Position numbers and translations under genes: made by a program. From Kaustia mangrovi (GTDB taxonomy: Bacteria > Pseudomonadota > Alphaproteobacteria > Rhizobiales > Im1): a DNA stretch of 64,000 nt. Within the stretch, counting starts at the first letter, position 1. Each line of letters starts with the position of its first letter. The notes under the pieces are model-generated. The model made no database searches. It was not told where the DNA came from and was given only the letters and a program-made list of their open reading frames with translations. The stretch covers positions 1,736,001 through 1,800,000 of the forward strand of contig NZ_CP058214.1 of assembly GCF_015482775.1 (NCBI RefSeq), read 5' to 3'. Shown here piece by piece: positions 51,357-59,013 of the stretch.

Positions 51357-52340
51357 GTGTTCAGAGCCGGATTGATTGCGGCGGCGGCCACGCTTGCCGT
51401 CATGGCGGCCAGCGTCGGCGCCCAGGCGCAGACGACGCTGCGCTTCGCCCACACCCAGCCCACAAGTGACACCCATCACCTCGCCGCCGAGCGTTTCGCC
51501 GAACTGGTCGAGGAGCGGACCGATGGCGAAATCACCATCTCGATCCATCCCGCCGGCGAGCTCGGCAACGATCCCGCGATCCTCGAGGGCATCCGCCTTG
51601 GCACGATCGACATCGGCCAGACCGGCAATCCCTTCTACACCCGCTTCGAGCCGAAGCTGAACGTGCTCGACCTGCCCTTCCTGTTCTCCGATTACGAGCA
51701 TGTCTACCAGACGATCGACGGCGAGATCGGCCAGGAGCTTCTCGGAGAGCTGGAGAAGCACGGCATGAAGGGCCTCGCCTTCTGGGAGATCGGCTTCCGC
51801 AAGCTCACCAACTCCAAGCGCGCGGTGAAGACGCCGGAGGACATCAAGGGCCTCAAGATCCGCACCACGCCGAACCCGGCGCATGTCCAGGCCTTCGAGC
51901 TTCTGGGCGCCGCCCCGACGCCCATGGCCTTCACCGAGGTCTATCTGGCGCTTGAGACCGGGACGGTCGACGGCCAGGAGAACCCGCTCAACATCATCCG
52001 CTCCAACCAGTTCCAGGAGGTGCAGAGCCACCTCTCCTTCACCGATCACGCCTATACCGTGTCCATCGTCTCCATGAACCTCGCCAAGTTCGACGCCCTG
52101 CCGGAGGACCAGCAGAAGATCCTGCTGGACGCGGCCGGAGAGGCCGCCGTCTACCAGCGCAAGCTCAACCGTGAGCAGGCGTCTTCCGATCTGGAGGCGA
52201 TCGAGGCGGCCGGCGTCGAGGTTGTGGAGGATGTCGACCGCGAGGCCTTCAAGACGATGGTCTACGAGCCGGTCAAGAAGACCTATGTCGACAGATTCGG
52301 ACCCGAGATCGTCGATCAGATCGAGTCCATGAGCCGGTAG
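51357..52340 (+). CDS. TRAP solute-binding protein (third TRAP system)
   Basis: 327 residues from a GTG at 51357, chosen for the AAGGGAGGAAG ribosome site just ahead. Signal peptide about 1-22 (ending GAQAQTT). The sequence belongs to the large DctP/SiaP-type group: LRFAHTQPTSDTHH, NVLDLPFLFSDYEHVYQ, GLKIRTTPNPAHVQAFELLGA (binding Arg in KIRT) and LETGTVDGQENPLNII. It differs clearly from the second TRAP receptor, so the two are not recent duplicates. GntR box E lies 37 bases upstream. Confidence 0.93.
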   Translation: MFRAGLIAAAATLAVMAASVGAQAQTTLRFAHTQPTSDTHHLAAERFAELVEERTDGEITISIHPAGELGNDPAILEGIRLGTIDIGQTGNPFYTRFEPKLNVLDLPFLFSDYEHVYQTIDGEIGQELLGELEKHGMKGLAFWEIGFRKLTNSKRAVKTPEDIKGLKIRTTPNPAHVQAFELLGAAPTPMAFTEVYLALETGTVDGQENPLNIIRSNQFQEVQSHLSFTDHAYTVSIVSMNLAKFDALPEDQQKILLDAAGEAAVYQRKLNREQASSDLEAIEAAGVEVVEDVDREAFKTMVYEPVKKTYVDRFGPEIVDQIESMSR

Positions 52341-52348
52341 CGCGGATC

Positions 52349-52827
52349 ATGCGCCAGGCGGTCTCGACTGCCATCAGATGGCTTGAGCGTCTGCTCGACG
52401 CGGCGGCCGCCCTCCTTCTGGTGGGCGTCCTCGCGGTGACGGCCGCGCGCGTCGTCTCCCGATACCTCATCGGCGAAGCCCTGCCGTGGAGCGAGGAGCT
52501 GACGCGCCTCCTCTTCGTCTGGCTCGTGCTGATCGGCGCGGCGCGGTGCGCCCATCTGCGCGTCGATCTGCTGTCCGGCATGCTGGCCCCCGCGCCCGCC
52601 GCGGCCTCGAGCTGGCAACCGCAGCGCTCTCCGTCGGGCTTATCGGCCTCATGATCTGGAAGGGGCTGGGCCTCATCAGGCTCACCGCCTATGACCGCTA
52701 CACCGCACTCGATCTCTCGCTCCAGTATCTCTACTGGTCGCTCGTGGTGGGCGGCGGCCTGTGGATCGTGACGACCGTCATCGCCGTATGGCGGCCGGCG
52801 AACCATTCGGAGACGCCCGAGCAATGA
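52349..52827 (+). CDS. TRAP small permease subunit (third TRAP system), interrupted by one-base frameshift
   Basis: The first half (MRQAVSTAIRWLERLLDAAA through AHLRVDLLSGML) is in the frame starting at 52349; the second half (RRGLELATAALSVGLIGLMI onward) is in the frame ending at 52827. The switch is at a run of five C at 52587-52591. One extra C gives LAPRARRGLELATA and a 159-residue protein with four helices, the normal size. AHLRVDLLSG is the DctQ loop. The stop overlaps the large-subunit start (ATGA). If the change is real, the transporter would be inactive. Confidence 0.85.
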
Positions 52828-54110
52828 CGCTGGCGCTGCTTCTGGGCTCCATGCTCGGCCTCGTGTTCCTCGGCGTGCCTCTCGCCTTCGCCCTGCTCGG
52901 TGCCTCGCTCCTGACGCTGCTGGTGACCCGGCCCGGCCTGCCGCTCGAGGTCGTGCCGCAATTCTTCATCCAGGGCATGGACAATTTCCCGCTGCTCGCC
53001 ATCGCCCTGTTCTTCCTGGCAGGCGAGCTGATGGTGTCCTCCGGAGTGACGAGACGCATCCTCGCCTTCGCGCAGGCCATTGTCGGGCATCTGCGCGGCG
53101 GCCTCGCCCAGGTCGGCATCATCGCCTCCTTCGTCATGGCCGGCGTTTCGGGCTCGGCCGTGGCGGATGCCGCCGCCGTCGGCTCCGTGCTCATCCGCTC
53201 CATGAAGCAGGCGGGCTATCCGGCCGCTTTCTCCGCCGCGGTGGTGGCCACCGCGTCGATCCTCGGCCCCATCATCCCGCCCTCCATCCCGATGATCATC
53301 TATGCCGTGCTCGCCGGCGTCTCCGTGGGCGGCATGTTCCTCGCCGGCGTCGTGCCCGGCATTCTCATCGCGCTGGGGCTCGCCGCGGTCGCCCATCGCC
53401 GTGCCGGCCAGCTCGCCCTGCCGCGGACCGCTCGCGCCGACCGCGCCACGGTGGCGCGCGAGACCGGCAGCGCGTTCTTCGCGCTGCTCGCCCCTCTCAT
53501 CATCGTCGGCGGCATTCGCGGCGGCGTCTTCACCCCCACCGAGGCCGGCGCCATCGCCGCGGTCTATGTGCTGGCCATCGGCGCGGCCATCTATCGGGGG
53601 CTCGACCTCTCGAAAGTGGCCGGCGCCCTGGTGCGTGCGGCTCACGGCACGGCATCGGTTCTGGTGGTGCTCGGGGCCTCCTCGATCTTCGCCTGGATCA
53701 TCGCCGATCAGGGCATCAGCCGCGACTTCGCCGCAACGATCACCGGGCTCGGCGCGCCGCCCTGGCTGCTCATCCTCCTGTTCAACCTGATGTTCCTCGC
53801 CATCGGCATGTTCCTCGACCCGATCGCGGCGCTCATCATCCTGGTGCCCATCATGATCCCGCTCCTGCCGGAGCTCGCCCTCGCGCCGATCCAGTTCGGC
53901 GTCATGATCGTGCTCAACCTGATGATCGGCATGTGCACCCCGCCGGTCGGCTATCTGATCTTCATCACCGGCGGCATCGCGGAGGTGCCGGCCGGGCAGG
54001 TGGTGCGCCAGTCCCTGCCCTTCCTCGCCGTGCTGCTCGTCGTGCTCGGGCTCGTCTCCTACGTTCCCGCCATAACGCTGACCCTGCCGCGCCTCATTGC
54101 CGGCGGCTGA
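52824..54110 (+). CDS. TRAP large permease subunit (third TRAP system)
   Basis: 428 residues from ATG 52824 (MTLALLLGSMLG). Core blocks: FPLLAIALFFLAGELMVSSG, GSAVADAAAVGSVLIRSM, GPIIPPSIPMIIYAVLAG, GVFTPTEAGAIAAVYVL and CTPPVGYLIF. Twelve or so membrane segments; the length is normal. It is coupled to the small subunit upstream, and the amidohydrolase follows after 20 bases, so operon 3 is dctP, dctQ, dctM, amidohydrolase. Confidence 0.93.
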   Translation: MTLALLLGSMLGLVFLGVPLAFALLGASLLTLLVTRPGLPLEVVPQFFIQGMDNFPLLAIALFFLAGELMVSSGVTRRILAFAQAIVGHLRGGLAQVGIIASFVMAGVSGSAVADAAAVGSVLIRSMKQAGYPAAFSAAVVATASILGPIIPPSIPMIIYAVLAGVSVGGMFLAGVVPGILIALGLAAVAHRRAGQLALPRTARADRATVARETGSAFFALLAPLIIVGGIRGGVFTPTEAGAIAAVYVLAIGAAIYRGLDLSKVAGALVRAAHGTASVLVVLGASSIFAWIIADQGISRDFAATITGLGAPPWLLILLFNLMFLAIGMFLDPIAALIILVPIMIPLLPELALAPIQFGVMIVLNLMIGMCTPPVGYLIFITGGIAEVPAGQVVRQSLPFLAVLLVVLGLVSYVPAITLTLPRLIAGG

Positions 54111-54130
54111 CCGCGAAAGGATCCCATCCC

Positions 54131-55057
54131 ATGGATGCCGATTTCCCGATCGTCGACGCCCACCACCATCTCTGGGACCTTGGACGCAACTACTATCCCT
54201 GGCTGTCCGACCGGCCGGAGAAGGACTTCTTTCTCGGCGACTATTCGGCTCTCAAGCGCGATTTCCTGCCCGCCGATTACCGCCGCGCGACGCAGGGCTA
54301 CAACGTCGTCGCCACGGTGCATGTCGAGGCGGAATGGGACCGCTCGCGCCAGGTGGCCGAGACCGAATGGCTCCATGAGGTCGCCGCCGAGACGGGTATG
54401 CCGGATGCCGTCGTCGGCCATGCCTGGCTCGCCGACGACAATTGCGAGGAGGTGCTCGCCGGCCATGCCGCCTTTCCGCTCATGCGCGGCATCCGGTCGA
54501 AACCCGTGACGGCACCGAGCCCCGACAGGATCGAGAAAGGTGCAGCCGGCACCATGCAGGACCCCAGATGGCGCGCCGGCTTCCGCCTGCTGCACCGATA
54601 CGGCCTGACCTACGATCTGCGCGTGCCCTTCTGGCACCTGCCCGAGGCTGCCGAGATCGCGGCACTCTGTCCCGAGACGCCGATGGTGCTCAATCATACC
54701 GGTTTTCCCTGGGATAGAAGCGAGGGCGGCCTGAAGGCCTGGCGCGAGGCGATGCGCATCATCGCCGAGGCGCCGCATGTCTCGCTCAAGATCTCCGAAC
54801 TGGGTCTGCGCGACGAGCCCTGGGAGCTCGACGGCAACCGCCGCGTCGTGCTCGAGGCCATCGATATCTTCGGCATCGACCGGTGCATGTTCGCCAGCAA
54901 CCTGCCGGTCTCGGCGCTGCGGGCGGACTTCGCCACCATTGTGGAGGGGATCTCCTCCATGGTCGCCGATTTCCCACGCGAGGACCGCGAGAAGCTCTTC
55001 ACCCTGAATGCCGCCCGCTTCTATCGGCTCGACCTGCCGGCATCCGCCTCGCGGTAG
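54131..55057 (+). CDS. Amidohydrolase_2-family hydrolase (fuconolactonase/PDC-hydrolase-like)
   Basis: 308 residues from ATG 54131. VDAHHHLWDLGRNYYPWL is the HxH-W motif of the amidohydrolase_2 family (L-fuconolactone, 2-pyrone-4,6-dicarboxylate and related lactone hydrolases). HVEAEWDRS, LNHTGFPWDRS and FASNLPVS supply further active-site positions; the usual late Asp block appears as MFASNLPVSALRADF, with Asn replacing Asp, which is known in some members. It probably opens a lactone formed by a dehydrogenase of this cluster. The last 37 bases overlap the 3-prime end of the convergent gene. Confidence 0.87.
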   Translation: MDADFPIVDAHHHLWDLGRNYYPWLSDRPEKDFFLGDYSALKRDFLPADYRRATQGYNVVATVHVEAEWDRSRQVAETEWLHEVAAETGMPDAVVGHAWLADDNCEEVLAGHAAFPLMRGIRSKPVTAPSPDRIEKGAAGTMQDPRWRAGFRLLHRYGLTYDLRVPFWHLPEAAEIAALCPETPMVLNHTGFPWDRSEGGLKAWREAMRIIAEAPHVSLKISELGLRDEPWELDGNRRVVLEAIDIFGIDRCMFASNLPVSALRADFATIVEGISSMVADFPREDREKLFTLNAARFYRLDLPASASR

Positions 55058-55911
55058 CGCCGGATCACCTGGCTGTCGTCGAGCCGCCCCTTGCCCTCGC
55101 GCGACAGGGCCTCGTAGACGCCATGGGCGAGTTCGGCATGGGGCAGGTCCATTCCGGCGCCGCGCCCGGCCTCCAGAACGATGCCGAGATCCTTCACGAA
55201 GATGTCGACGGCGCTCATGACCGGCGGGTCGTCCATCAGCATGCGCGGCCCGCGATTGTTGAGCATCCAGCTCGACGCCGCCGACCCGCCGAGAATCTTC
55301 AGGACCACCTCCGGGTCGACGCCGATGCGCTCCGCAAGCGCCAGTCCTTCCGCCGCGACCACGATGTGAACCCCGCACAGGAGCTGGTTGACGGCCTTCA
55401 CCGTCGCCCCCTGCCCCGGCTCCTCGCCGACATGGAAGACCTTGTCGCCGAGCGCGTCGAGCAGGGGTTTCGCGGTCTTGAACGTCTCGTCAGGCCCCGC
55501 CGCCATGATCGTGAGGGTCGCCGTTTCCGCCCCCGCCGCGCCGCCGGAAACGGGCGCGTCGAGGAAGCGCCGGCCGGTCGCCGTGACGCGCGCGGCAAGG
55601 TTTGCGGCCGCGTCCGGCGCGCAGGTCGCCATGAGGACGACGATGCCGTCCTCCGCCATTGCCTCCAGCGCGCCCGCCTCGAACAGCGCCTCTTCGGCCT
55701 GCCGGTCATTCACCACCATGAGCACGAGGATGTCCGCGCCGGCCGCCGCCTCCGCCGCACGCGCCGCGCCTGCGCCGCCCGCAGCGACCAGAGCCTCGAC
55801 CGCCTCCGGCCGGACATCGAAGCCCGTCACGGCGAACCCCCGTGCGACGAGATTGGCGGCCATGGGACTTCCCATGGCGCCGAGACCGACAAAGCCGACC
55901 CTGGCCGTCAT
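55021..55911 (-). CDS. Beta-hydroxyacid dehydrogenase (3-hydroxyisobutyrate/tartronate-semialdehyde reductase family)
   Basis: 296 residues. GLGAMGSPMAANLVARGF at about 7-24 is the NAD-binding loop, APVSGGAAGAETATL the substrate motif, and Lys in TVKAVNQLLCG is the catalytic lysine. NNRGPRM and the C-terminal helix bundle match the family. It reduces or oxidises a beta-hydroxy acid such as tartronate semialdehyde, glyoxylate-derived acids or 3-hydroxyisobutyrate. It is convergent with the amidohydrolase and overlaps it by 37 bases. Confidence 0.92.
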   Translation of the reverse strand: MTARVGFVGLGAMGSPMAANLVARGFAVTGFDVRPEAVEALVAAGGAGAARAAEAAAGADILVLMVVNDRQAEEALFEAGALEAMAEDGIVVLMATCAPDAAANLAARVTATGRRFLDAPVSGGAAGAETATLTIMAAGPDETFKTAKPLLDALGDKVFHVGEEPGQGATVKAVNQLLCGVHIVVAAEGLALAERIGVDPEVVLKILGGSAASSWMLNNRGPRMLMDDPPVMSAVDIFVKDLGIVLEAGRGAGMDLPHAELAHGVYEALSREGKGRLDDSQVIRRYREADAGRSSR

Positions 55912-56234
55912 GACACAACCTCCCTTTCCTTCCGAAGCCTCGTGGGAACTCCCTTGCGATCATGCCGCGCCGCCCCGTCGCCGGCACCCCGAAATCCATC
56001 CTGCGGGCAGCGCCGGGGGTCTGCGCGGTGCATCGCGACGGGCTGTCCGACGGCAGCGCTTGTGCTGGGCACAAACGTCAAGCACGGCATCTATCGATGG
56101 CGCCCCCGCCATAAGAACGGCGAGTCCCGTCATTTCGACGGAATTATCCGGCAAATCCGGCAATTGACCTTCTTCAAAGTGACGATGGCGTGCAGGACAC
56201 TTTACCGGTGTCACGGACAAGGCGGAGGGGGTAA
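55912..56234. promoter_or_regulatory. 323-base divergent spacer with dyad at 56196-56212
   Basis: No gene is supported here. The region holds a direct repeat CCGGCAAAT/CCGGCAATT at about 56150-56166, a TTGACC hexamer following it, and a dyad GACAC-TTTACCG-GTGTC at 56196-56212, 22 bases before the next start. It separates the divergent beta-hydroxyacid dehydrogenase and saccharopine-dehydrogenase-like genes. No clear GntR box is present. Confidence 0.4.
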
Positions 56235-57335
56235 ATGACGAAAATCGCGATCATCGGTGCGGGCAAGATCGGCAGAGCCATCGCATCCATGCTCGAGGCG
56301 ACCGGCGACTACCGGGTGACTGTCGCCGACCGCTCTGCGGAGCAGCTTGCACGGATGGGCGAGCGGGGCTCGATCGAGACGCGCGAGGTCGACGTGGCCG
56401 ACGGCGCATCGCTCGACAGCCTTCTCCAGGGCCACTTCGCGGTGATCAGCGCCCTGCCCTACGACCTGACGGTGCCGGTCGCGCAAGCGGCCGCACGCTG
56501 CAAGGTCCATTATCTCGACCTGACGGAAGATGTCGCCAGCACGCAGGCGGTGAAGGCCCTGGGTGCGGACAGCGAACGTGCCTTCATTCCGCAATGCGGC
56601 CTGGCCCCCGGCTTCGTCTCCATCGTCGCCGCCGATCTGGCGCGGCGCCTCGACACGCTCGATGCCCTGCGCCTCAGGGTCGGCGCGCTGCCCCAGTTCC
56701 CCTCCAATGCGCTCAACTACAATCTGACCTGGAGCACCGACGGCGTCATCAACGAGTATTGCGAGCCCTGCGAGGCCATCGTCAACGGCAAGCGCACACT
56801 GGTCGCTCCGCTCGAGGAGCGGGAGGAATTCTCGCTCGACGGCATCACCTACGAGGCGTTCAACACGTCGGGCGGGCTCGGTTCGCTGTGCGAGACGCTG
56901 GAAGGGCGCGTGCGGACCCTCAACTATCGCACCATCCGCTATCCCGGCCACGCAGCGATAATGCGTGCGCTGCTTCACGATCTCCGCCTTGCCGAACGGC
57001 GCGACGTCCTCAAGGACATCTTCGAGAAGGCCTTGCCTGCAACGCTGCAGGATGTGGTCGTCGTTTTCGTCACTGCGACAGGCGAGAGGAAGGGCCAGTT
57101 CGTGCAGGAAACATACGCCAACAAGATCTATAGCCGCACGGTCGGCGGCGAGGTTCAAAGCGCCATCCAGGTGACGACGTCGGCCGGCGTCTGCGCGATT
57201 CTCGACCTGCTGGCCGAGGGCGCATTGCCGCAAAAGGGCTTTGTCCGCCCCGAACAGGTGCCTCTGGAACGCTTTCTCGCCAACCGTTTTGGCCGCGTCT
57301 ATGCGCGCGCCGAGGACATCGCGCATGCGGCCTGA
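56235..57335 (+). CDS. Saccharopine-dehydrogenase-like NAD(P)-binding protein
   Basis: 366 residues. KIAIIGAGKIGRAIASMLE at 3-21 is the nucleotide loop, VISALPYDLTVPVAQAA and VHYLDLTEDV the conserved neighbours, and CGLAPGFVSIVAADLARRLD the start of the catalytic domain. The C-terminal half NTSGGLGSLCETLEGR and TIRYPGHAAIM matches L-lysine 6-dehydrogenase/Lys9-type enzymes that form or cleave secondary amines. GGCGGAGGGGG precedes the ATG. It is a single gene, possibly regulated through the dyad at 56196. It may act on an opine or an amino acid released by the downstream hydrolases. Confidence 0.88.
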   Translation: MTKIAIIGAGKIGRAIASMLEATGDYRVTVADRSAEQLARMGERGSIETREVDVADGASLDSLLQGHFAVISALPYDLTVPVAQAAARCKVHYLDLTEDVASTQAVKALGADSERAFIPQCGLAPGFVSIVAADLARRLDTLDALRLRVGALPQFPSNALNYNLTWSTDGVINEYCEPCEAIVNGKRTLVAPLEEREEFSLDGITYEAFNTSGGLGSLCETLEGRVRTLNYRTIRYPGHAAIMRALLHDLRLAERRDVLKDIFEKALPATLQDVVVVFVTATGERKGQFVQETYANKIYSRTVGGEVQSAIQVTTSAGVCAILDLLAEGALPQKGFVRPEQVPLERFLANRFGRVYARAEDIAHAA

Positions 57336-57394
57336 GGGAGCCGGCCGCACGAAAATGTCCGTGTCGGATTTATGACCGCTTTCAATGCCGAATT

Positions 57395-57404
57395 GTGTAT
57401 GCAA
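57395..57404 (+). promoter_or_regulatory. GntR box F (variant), upstream of M81 peptidase
   Basis: GTGTATGCAA in the context ATTGTGTATGCAAGA agrees with TGGTATGCAA in eight of ten positions and has TTG/CAA arms. It lies 78 bases upstream of the M81 gene. It is the weakest of the six. Confidence 0.4.
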
Positions 57405-57481
57405 GAAATATGCTCGCGCCATGGGGTCGTATCGTCTGAAGTAGAATCACCGCAAGGCGTCAGGGGGGAGGAAATCGGAAC

Positions 57482-58954
57482 ATGCCGGCACGCATACTCG
57501 TCGCGGAGTTCATGCACGAGACGAACACCTTCAGCGTGCAGCCCACCGACGAACGGGCGTTTCGCAATGCCGGCTGCTATCTTGGCGACGAACTCGCAAC
57601 CGCCTTCGGCGGCACGCACACAGCGCTCGGCGCGGCGTTCGAGGCGGCCCAGAAGTATGGCTGGCACCTCGTCCACCCGGTTGCCGCCCACGCCAATCCC
57701 TCCGGACGCGTCACCGACAGCACCTTTGAGCATTTCGCCTCGCTGATCGTCGATAGCTGCCGCGATGTCGACGGCATCCTCCTGCATCTCCACGGCGCGA
57801 TGGCGACGGAAAGCAGCGACGATGGCGAGGGCCTGCTGCTCTCGCGGATTCGCGAGGCCGTCGGCCCCGACATCCCGGTCGCCGTCGTCCTCGATCTCCA
57901 TGCCACGGTGACGGAAGCGATGGCGGAAAACGCCAACGCGCTGATCTCCTACCGCACCTATCCGCATATCGACGAATATGACCGCATGTGGCAGGCCGCC
58001 GACCTGATGAAGCGGATGTTCGACGAGGGCATTCGCCCGCGCGTCGCGGTCGCGCGCCGCCCCATTCTCTATGCGCTCGACGGCGGCCGCACGACCTCGC
58101 CCCCCTTCCGGGAGCTCCTGCGGCGCGGAGACGAGATCGAGGCAAGCGGGCGCGCGCTGGTCGTCAGCATGCAGGCGGGCTTTTCCTCCGCCGATGTCCA
58201 CGATATCGGCCCGTCCGCCGCGGTGACCGGCCTGGACGCCGAGGATGCCAGGGCAGTCGCGGAGACGCTGATGGACTACGCCTGGGAGCAGCGGGAGGTC
58301 TCCACCATCGGCTTCACGCCGCTGGAGGAGGCGCTTGCCAGGGCGAAGGCCGGCGAGCGCAATGCAGTCAAGCCTCTGGTCATTTCGGACTACTCCGACA
58401 ATCCGGGCTCGGGCGCCTATGGCGACGCCACGCGGCTCCTGTCGGCCATCCTCGATGCCGGCCTGTCGAATGTCGGCTTCCACGCGATCTGCGATCCCGA
58501 GGCCGCGCTCGCGGCACAGGCCGCCGGCGTCGGCAACAGCGTGACGCTGATGCTCGGCGGCAAGATCGACCCGACCATGGGCGGCGGGCCGATCGAGGTG
58601 ACGGGGCGGGTGGTCTCGCTGACGGACGGACGCTTTATCGCCCATGGCCCGATGGGCGGCGGCGCCTGGCGCAATCACGGCCTGAGCGCACTTGTCAGGG
58701 TCGACGGCGTGGAGATCGTCATCATCACGCATAACGGGCAGGCGACGGATCTGGCGCAGTTCACCTCGCTCGGCGTCGACCCGACGAAGAAGGCCACCCT
58801 GGTGGTCAAGTCGATGCAGCATTTCCGCGCGGCCTTCGAGCCCATCGCGCGGGAGGTCGTCGAGGTCGATACCGGCGCCCTGTCGACACGCAATTTCGCC
58901 GAGCGGCCCTACCGCAAGATACGCCGCCCGATCTGGCCACTCGACGCCATCTGA
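57482..58954 (+). CDS. M81-family (MlrC-like) metallopeptidase
   Basis: 490 residues. RILVAEFMHETNTFSVQ at the start contains the metal-ligand E and H; LLHLHGAM, VVLDLHATV and YRTYPHIDEYDR supply further zinc ligands; the second domain has VISDYSDNPGSGAYGDATRLL and GGKIDPTMGGGPI. MlrC finishes microcystin breakdown, but most relatives are uncharacterised and sit beside transporters for peptides or amino-acid derivatives. A 59-base gap leads to the YtcJ-type gene, and together they precede the Dpp-like transporter. There is no signal peptide, so it is cytoplasmic. Confidence 0.9.
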   Translation: MPARILVAEFMHETNTFSVQPTDERAFRNAGCYLGDELATAFGGTHTALGAAFEAAQKYGWHLVHPVAAHANPSGRVTDSTFEHFASLIVDSCRDVDGILLHLHGAMATESSDDGEGLLLSRIREAVGPDIPVAVVLDLHATVTEAMAENANALISYRTYPHIDEYDRMWQAADLMKRMFDEGIRPRVAVARRPILYALDGGRTTSPPFRELLRRGDEIEASGRALVVSMQAGFSSADVHDIGPSAAVTGLDAEDARAVAETLMDYAWEQREVSTIGFTPLEEALARAKAGERNAVKPLVISDYSDNPGSGAYGDATRLLSAILDAGLSNVGFHAICDPEAALAAQAAGVGNSVTLMLGGKIDPTMGGGPIEVTGRVVSLTDGRFIAHGPMGGGAWRNHGLSALVRVDGVEIVIITHNGQATDLAQFTSLGVDPTKKATLVVKSMQHFRAAFEPIAREVVEVDTGALSTRNFAERPYRKIRRPIWPLDAI

Positions 58955-59013
58955 GGGCCTGAGGACACGCAAGCGCGCATCCGCGCGGGACAGACTAACG
59001 GGGGACAGCAGCA

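Noticed and set aside
55960-56220. Short minus-strand frame in the 55912-56234 spacer
   Set aside because: Its product has no fold or homologue I recognise, no ribosome site, and it would fill a divergent promoter region.
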